The translations under genes were made by a program, and so were the position numbers. The notes beneath the pieces were generated by a model. That model made no database searches. It had not been told where the DNA came from and saw only the letters and a program-made list of their open reading frames with translations. DNA of 64,000 nt from Bacteroidota bacterium (lineage in GTDB: Bacteria; Bacteroidota; Bacteroidia; Bacteroidales; F082), in the NCBI GenBank assembly GCA_016715945.1, contig JADJXJ010000003.1:496001-560000 (forward strand), read 5' to 3'. Positions 59,888 to 64,000 of this stretch are shown one piece after another. Position 1 is the stretch's first letter. The number at the start of each line of letters is the position of its first letter.

Positions 59888-60658
59888 TCAGGCTTTTTCT
59901 TCGAGCATCTCAACTACCATACGGGCTGCAGCAGCACCCGAATTTTGTTGCTGGCCCGTGATCAGATTGCCATCTTTTATTGCGAACGAAGCAAAGGGAG
60001 CGGCTACCTTGAAATGGGTTCCCTCAATTTTGCGTGCCTCTGTCTCAATGCGGTAAGGCTGAATCTTCATGCCTACAGCCTGGTCGGCATATTCCTCTTC
60101 GGCATCGGCAAATCCTGTCCAGGTTTTGCCTTTAACCAGCAGTTGACCATCCGAAGTGCGGGCTTCGAGCAGCAAAGTAGTGGAGTGGCACACGGCAGCT
60201 GCTGGTTTGCCGGCTTCGTAGAAGCTCACAAAGAGTTTTTCGAGTTCCTTGTTTCCACGGAATGTGTACATGGGGCCTTGTCCGCCAACCAGAAAGATGG
60301 CATCGTAACCGGCAGGGTTCACCTCCGTGAGTTTTTTGGTGTTTTCCAGCATCTGGTTAAACTTAGCCTTTTGCATATAACCTAAGGTAATGATGTCGTG
60401 TGCCGAATAACCGCTGGGGTCGGTAGGATTGGAATAACCGTCCATCTCGAGCTTGCCGCCCTGGGTCGAGACCAGTTCAACCTCATAACCGGCTTCCTGG
60501 AATACATAAAGCGGATGGGTGAGTTCGGCAGCCCAAAAGCCGATGGGCCAGCCTGTCTGAGCCGACACCGAAGGTGAGCTGGCTACCATAAGAATCTTGC
60601 CCCTCGACGGAGCACCGTGTGGATGTACGTAAGCACTTTTTTCCTGAATTGCTGTCAT
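59888..60658 (-). CDS. DJ-1/PfpI-family protein (Hsp31/glyoxalase III-like)
   Basis: A 256-residue DJ-1/PfpI protein. The Cys nucleophile C157 with H158 is in AAAVCHSTT, the conserved Glu E45 in FWAAELTHPLYVF, and FLVGGQGPM is the elbow preceding it. GFWAAELTHP fits the Hsp31-type branch: holdase, glyoxalase III or deglycase activity is plausible. It is the first gene of the operon and is divergent from hxlR. The ATG at 60658 is used; a longer frame runs through the operator region. Confidence 0.9.
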   Translation of the reverse strand: MTAIQEKSAYVHPHGAPSRGKILMVASSPSVSAQTGWPIGFWAAELTHPLYVFQEAGYEVELVSTQGGKLEMDGYSNPTDPSGYSAHDIITLGYMQKAKFNQMLENTKKLTEVNPAGYDAIFLVGGQGPMYTFRGNKELEKLFVSFYEAGKPAAAVCHSTTLLLEARTSDGQLLVKGKTWTGFADAEEEYADQAVGMKIQPYRIETEARKIEGTHFKVAAPFASFAIKDGNLITGQQQNSGAAAARMVVEMLEEKA

Positions 60659-60680
60659 ATGATTTATTTTTGTTGGTATG

Positions 60681-60706
60681 GCAAAGATGATATGATATAT
60701 CTTTGC
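60681..60706. promoter_or_regulatory. Inverted repeat overlapping the hxlR -7 element
   Basis: GCAAAGAT (60681-60688) and ATCTTTGC (60699-60706), a perfect 8-bp inverted repeat with a 10-base spacer, cover TATCTTTG (60698-60705), a Bacteroidota -7 element toward hxlR. The left half is close to a minus-strand element (CATCTTTG). Confidence 0.5.
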
Positions 60707-60733
60707 AGCGCATATACTATACATTTATAAAGA

Positions 60734-60753
60734 TACTATCAAAGAAGATAGTA
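60734..60753. promoter_or_regulatory. HxlR-type operator, TACTATC-N6-GATAGTA
   Basis: A perfect 7-bp inverted repeat with a 6-base spacer, 23 bases before the hxlR ATG. It resembles the operator of DUF24/HxlR regulators of Bacillus (from memory, YodB box TACTATT-N7-AAGTAGT). A second TACTAT (60715-60720) lies upstream. Probable autoregulation and control of the divergent operon. Confidence 0.65.
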
Positions 60754-60776
60754 ATTGAAAGTCAAAAAGATAACCA

Positions 60777-61142
60777 ATGCCAGATTTTATTTACAACAAC
60801 AAATTGTACTACAATCCGGTAGAGTTTGCCATGGACCGGATTGGAGGTACCTGGAAAATGCCGATTTTGTGGCGCTTGCGCAACCGCGTGATGCGCTACA
60901 GCGAGCTAAAAAAGGACCTTCCGAGGATTACACACAAGATGCTTACCACCCAGCTCAGGGAGTTGGAGGAGGAGGGTTTTGTGCACAGAGAGGTTTATCC
61001 TGTTGTTCCGCCCAAAGTTGAATATTCGCTGACAAAACGGGGCCAGGATGCCATCGCGGTCATCGAATTTATCAGGAATTACGGGCTGCAACTGATGCAG
61101 GAGTTTGGTGTGGAGCATCCCGATGATAAAAAGCCCGCATAA
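60777..61142 (+). CDS. HxlR/DUF24-family transcriptional regulator
   Basis: A 121-residue winged-helix regulator. NPVEFAMDRIGGTWKMPILWRL and YSELKKDLPRITHKMLTTQLRELEEEGFVHREVY match HxlR-type proteins. Thiol-sensing members (YodB, HypR) have a Cys at the position held by Asn13 here (YNPVEF), and the protein has no cysteine. It should bind the adjacent palindrome and probably controls the divergent seven-gene operon; the inducer is unknown. Confidence 0.9.
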   Translation: MPDFIYNNKLYYNPVEFAMDRIGGTWKMPILWRLRNRVMRYSELKKDLPRITHKMLTTQLRELEEEGFVHREVYPVVPPKVEYSLTKRGQDAIAVIEFIRNYGLQLMQEFGVEHPDDKKPA

Positions 61143-61371
61143 TCCTCGATTCTTTTTAAAGGTGTAAAGAGTAACAAATCAACCAGCCTTAGGCGTATTG
61201 CCCACTAATACGGGTTTTGCGCCGGAACAAGTATGCGCACCTGATTAGTCGGTCGTTCCGGAAGGACACTCGATGATTGGGCGAGCTTAACTATGTTTAG
61301 CAAGTCCAACCCATGGAGCAGGATGGTTGTGCCATGGTTGTAGTTGAAGTTTTGTATCTGGTGGATTTTAA
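61143..61371. other. Intergenic region before the cassette array
   Basis: 229 bases between hxlR and the left end of the amine-oxidase cassette; no gene, terminator or RNA recognised. A short inverted repeat, CGTATT ... AATACG (61194-61212), is present. Confidence 0.4.
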
Positions 61372-61511
61372 CGTTTTGCCGCCTGGCGCAGTGGCGGATT
61401 TCGGAGCTTCCGCCTCAGGCGGATTGATGCGAGGCAGAACCTGCCAGCCGGCAGGCAGGTGTTCGATTAACCACTATTACCTGCCATTGAGCCAAATGCC
61501 TGATATATGCC
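61372..61511 (-). repeat. attC-like recombination site B1
   Basis: A 140-base imperfect palindrome after the amine-oxidase gene. Arms 61382-61397 and 61480-61496 pair at about 13 of 16 positions. On the minus strand it runs from GGCATATATC to GGCAAAACG|TT. It contains TGGCGCAGTGGCGGATTT (61384-61401), also found in site B2, and shares GCAAAACGTT with site A. Confidence 0.6.
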
Positions 61512-61527
61512 GTTTTTCTTTCCACTC

Positions 61528-62889
61528 TCATAGGTCAATGATTTTGTCGGCTTCTCTAATTCCGCTAAGATATGCTCCGTGAACAGTTCCTCTGTAATCT
61601 CTACTTGTGTGTTCTCCTGCAAAAAATAATTTTTTGTTTATCGTTTTTGCAAGTGTGTCAAAGTCGGCAGTGGTTGTGCCATTCGTTGCATAAGAATATG
61701 CACCATACGAATTGATATTTTGTCCCCATTTTGTCCGCAACATATTGGTCGGATTTGGTATGTTGTTGCCATATATAGCTTTCAGATGCAACATTACTTC
61801 ATTTATGATGTCACTGTCCGACATACTTTCGGTTACAGTGGCATAGTCACCAAAAGCAAAAGTCATTAAAGCATTGGCACTGGTAAATTTCTTTACGTTT
61901 AAAAAGTAGTTGAATTTTCCCTTTGTTTCCGGTGTGTAGCCAATATATTGTAGAGAAATGTCCCAAAACGGTGTATTCCAAACATAAAGGAATTTATTCA
62001 CATTTCCCATATTGGTTTTGGTAATTGCTGTCGCTTTGTCGGTCGGTAAAGCTGGATTAAAAGTGATTGCATTGTTTTTTAACACCCCTAACGGCACAGA
62101 TACAATTACGTAATCACCTTCAATTGTGTCGCCATTTGTTGTAACCTTTACTTTTTGGCTTCCGTGGTCTATTGCAGTAACTCTTGTGTTTAGTCTTATA
62201 TCAAGTCCCTGAGCCAAAAAATCTGTTACCTTGTCGTAGCCGTTGGTGATGATTACATCACTGCCACCGAATTCTTCGTCATCGTAGAAATATTTTGAGG
62301 AAAGTTTTGAAATGTCGCCACCTGTATTGAATTCTAAAAATGCCGAAAGCATATATTTCCAAAGTCTATTATTAGCTTGCGTTGGGTATAAAGAATTAAA
62401 TACAGTCTCAAAACTTTGATTTTGATTTCCTGCATTTCTAACAGCATTCAAAGCGTTGTTGAATTGGTTTTCAGAACTCGTCAGAGTGCTGTCAGAATAA
62501 GCTGAACCATTAACATCAAACACTGAAACATTGTCATCATCAGTCAAAAAGGTGTTTGCTCCTGATTGAGATGCCAGATTGGTTATAGGGTTTCCGTTTG
62601 GTCCGTGTATCCAACTGGCTCCTTCATCAAAAGCAACCCCAAGACTTCTGTCGGTTCGGAGTCGTCCGCCCACTTTTTCTTGTGCTTCTAAAACGATAAC
62701 TGTAAAGCCTCTCTGCTTTAATTTTTTAGCTGCTGCAAGACCTGATATACCTGCACCGATTACAATTACTGTTTTTCCGTTGGGCTTAATGTCGTCATCG
62801 TCTTTACCGCAAGAAGCCAATAAAGTCGGTGTCAGTAGAATTAAAGGAAGTCCTGTTAGTGTGTCTTTTATAAATTTTCTTCTTTGCAT
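61528..62889 (-). CDS. Tat-exported flavin amine oxidase, lipoprotein
   Basis: A 453-residue FAD-dependent amine oxidase of the monoamine/polyamine oxidase type. The signal MQRRKFIK has a twin-arginine motif and ends in a lipobox (TLLASC, Cys27), so a folded, FAD-loaded lipoprotein is expected. VIVIGAGISGLAAAKKL binds FAD, with GGRLRTDR and WIHGPNGNP following; the C-terminal FFAGEHTSRDYRGTVHGAYLSG closes the flavin site. It is AT-rich compared with the operons to its left and is the single gene of a cassette-like unit. Confidence 0.9.
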   Translation of the reverse strand: MQRRKFIKDTLTGLPLILLTPTLLASCGKDDDDIKPNGKTVIVIGAGISGLAAAKKLKQRGFTVIVLEAQEKVGGRLRTDRSLGVAFDEGASWIHGPNGNPITNLASQSGANTFLTDDDNVSVFDVNGSAYSDSTLTSSENQFNNALNAVRNAGNQNQSFETVFNSLYPTQANNRLWKYMLSAFLEFNTGGDISKLSSKYFYDDEEFGGSDVIITNGYDKVTDFLAQGLDIRLNTRVTAIDHGSQKVKVTTNGDTIEGDYVIVSVPLGVLKNNAITFNPALPTDKATAITKTNMGNVNKFLYVWNTPFWDISLQYIGYTPETKGKFNYFLNVKKFTSANALMTFAFGDYATVTESMSDSDIINEVMLHLKAIYGNNIPNPTNMLRTKWGQNINSYGAYSYATNGTTTADFDTLAKTINKKLFFAGEHTSRDYRGTVHGAYLSGIREADKIIDL

Positions 62890-62932
62890 ATTTCTTTTTG
62901 TTTTTTGGTTGTTTCTTTAAAATGGCATGTAA

Positions 62933-63059
62933 CTGTTTGGCGCTTGGCGCAGTGGCGGATTTTTAGCACAAAAGTTCAATCGTAGAACTGCTCTTGAACC
63001 TACCACAAAACTGTCATACAAAGCACTGAACCCGCCATTACGCCAAACCGCTGTTGTGC
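62933..63059 (-). repeat. attC-like recombination site B2
   Basis: A 127-base imperfect palindrome. On the minus strand the left core is GCACAAC, inner arms AGCGGTTTGGCGTAATGGCGG and CCGCCACTGCGCCAAGCGCC pair with few mismatches, and the right end is CAAACAG|TT. It lies between the restriction-like gene and the amine-oxidase gene. Positions 62890-63191 hold no other feature. Confidence 0.6.
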
Positions 63060-63191
63060 GTTCGGTGTTCTTCTTTCGTCCTGATTATCTGTCGGTTGTG
63101 GGTTGGGACAGACACACTCTTTGCCAAGTTTTGGCTTGAGTGTGGGCTTGTGCGACTTGGCAATGTGTGTGGCTGTTGAGCGTTGGCATTT

Positions 63192-64000
63192 CTATTCGTT
63201 TAATGTGTTTTCTAATGTCGTCTTAAATTCATTTTCGTTGTTGTAATAGTAGAAAGGAACGGCTGTTATCAAATAGGTATCCGTGTGAATTTTAATTGTC
63301 TTTTGTTCAGTTCTTATTTCTTTCAAAAAGTCTTCTTTCCATTTGTCGTGTCCTTTTAAATGCTCTCCTTTAGGTTCTATGAAAACCTGAAAAGTCATTT
63401 GTTCTCCGTCACGTTGTTTGCAGAACAATAAAAAGTCCGGCTCAAATGCTCGTCCGAGTTTGTCGAAGATTTTAATTTCTCTTTCGTTACGGATTAGGTA
63501 AATGTTCTCAAACTTTTGATTTATGCCTTCAAATCGTCTTGAAAACAATTCTACAAATTTCTTTTCTTCACTTGTTCCGTAGTTGGCGTTGTAAACATAC
63601 CAAGGTTCGTTGGCTACTAAAGTTTCTTGTCCGTCTGCTCTTTCACTGTCTTTGTAAACCTTGATTTCTTTGTCTTTGAAAACTTTATGAATGGGTTCTT
63701 TGATATAGTCTGAGCCTTCATATTCTGTCGAGTTACTTTTTATGTCTGCTTCAATGTTTTGCAGTAGTCCGTTTAAGGCTTGCAAATAGTCGAAATGACT
63801 AATTTCTTTTAGTCGGTCGGTTGTTCCGATAAAGGTGATTTCTAAACCTGCTAAGAAGTCTGTGCTGTCAATGAAATTTGAAAGTGAACCAACACTCGGA
63901 AAGTAATGTGATAAACTGTCGAAGTAGAAAAACGGGTTTTGGCTTAATGCAAAACGGATTGTGTTTTTCGGAATTTCAGTCAGTTTAACATCTTTGGTTT
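63192..64000 (-). CDS. Type III restriction-like enzyme, C-terminal part
   Basis: An open frame of 269 codons running past the window edge, so the N-terminus (presumably the helicase domain) is missing. The visible part has a PD-(D/E)xK nuclease motif: FEPDFLLF followed by FIEPKGEHL, as in the C-terminal endonuclease domain of type III Res subunits and related DEAD/DEAH helicase-nucleases. No stop interrupts it to 64000. It is AT-rich and ends 130 bases before attC-like site B2. A partner Mod gene, if any, lies outside. A stand-alone helicase-nuclease is the alternative. Confidence 0.72.
   Translation of the reverse strand, partial: TKDVKLTEIPKNTIRFALSQNPFFYFDSLSHYFPSVGSLSNFIDSTDFLAGLEITFIGTTDRLKEISHFDYLQALNGLLQNIEADIKSNSTEYEGSDYIKEPIHKVFKDKEIKVYKDSERADGQETLVANEPWYVYNANYGTSEEKKFVELFSRRFEGINQKFENIYLIRNEREIKIFDKLGRAFEPDFLLFCKQRDGEQMTFQVFIEPKGEHLKGHDKWKEDFLKEIRTEQKTIKIHTDTYLITAVPFYYYNNENEFKTTLENTLNE

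Larger units (their letters stand above)
61372..62932 (-). mobile_element. Integron-like gene cassette with flavin amine oxidase
   Basis: Minus-strand unit from the crossover at 62933/62932 to 61372. Its first bases, GTTACATGCC on the minus strand (the G at 62933 belongs to site B2), are complementary at 8 of 10 positions to GGCATATATC, the left core of site B1 that ends the unit. Its single gene is AT-rich. The upstream boundary is the end of another attC-like site (B2), so two cassettes stand in tandem. Confidence 0.58.

Noticed and set aside
1..64000. tRNA, rRNA, CRISPR array or insertion sequence
   Set aside because: None recognised on reading the intergenic regions; nearly all gaps are under 300 bases.

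Overview
The window comes from a Bacteroidota chromosome, probably an anaerobic or fermentative member of the Bacteroidales/Marinilabiliales/Lentimicrobium type. The evidence is two secreted proteins with type IX secretion (T9SS) type A C-terminal sorting domains, a PorT-like protein, DUF2807, DUF5606 and DUF2279 family proteins, TTG-N18-20-TAnnTTTG promoters, few Shine-Dalgarno sites, and a tungsten-type aldehyde:ferredoxin oxidoreductase. No rRNA, tRNA, CRISPR array or insertion sequence was recognised. Coding density is high and most genes are ordinary chromosomal ones.

Layout. 0.2-11 kb: YigZ and a DMT permease; a GIN-domain/beta-barrel protein; a secreted T9SS alpha-amylase; a lipoprotein-thioesterase-OsmC operon; a histidine kinase/response regulator pair; tatC. 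11-18 kb: a secreted BNR-type T9SS protein, the Fe-S pair mrp/NifU-like, nadE, a beta-barrel protein and an OppC-like permease. 18-22 kb: an aldehyde:ferredoxin oxidoreductase divergent from ThiF-like, ThiS-like and ftsE genes, with a 20-bp palindrome between them. 22-36 kb: two glycosyltransferases, murB, DUF2752/TM2 proteins, pyrD, a sugar dehydrogenase, an EEP-fold hydrolase, a ROK kinase/FucP-like transporter operon, and an SPFH/RHH/Zn-ribbon operon. 35-46 kb: sixA-ppk1, an inserted toxin-antitoxin cassette, lpxB-surE, maf-ubiA-kdsC-DUF2520, and a B12-dependent MerR regulator. 46-55 kb: a PorT-like protein, a large propeller protein, an SbtA-like transporter, an M16 peptidase pair and glyA. 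55-61 kb: a seven-gene minus-strand operon (reductase, SDR, degenerate GDSL protein, TMEM175 channel, bestrophin, DUF481-like protein, PfpI/DJ-1 protein) divergent from an HxlR regulator with operator-like palindromes.

The most unusual content is three imperfect palindromes of about 120-140 nt (38820-38945, 61372-61511, 62933-63059) that look like integron attC recombination sites. Each lies directly downstream of an AT-rich gene unlike its neighbours: a PIN/antitoxin pair, a Tat-lipoprotein flavin amine oxidase, and the C-terminal part of a type III restriction-like enzyme. For two units, the first bases are complementary to the left core of the unit's own attC-like site, as expected for an integron gene cassette. 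No integron integrase is visible in the window. I think this scattered cassette system, in a phylum not usually associated with integrons, is the best candidate for something undescribed here.

Start codons were reassigned by family alignment where the longest open frame runs upstream of a plausible signal peptide or domain. Family assignments rest on motifs read by eye; no database search was run.
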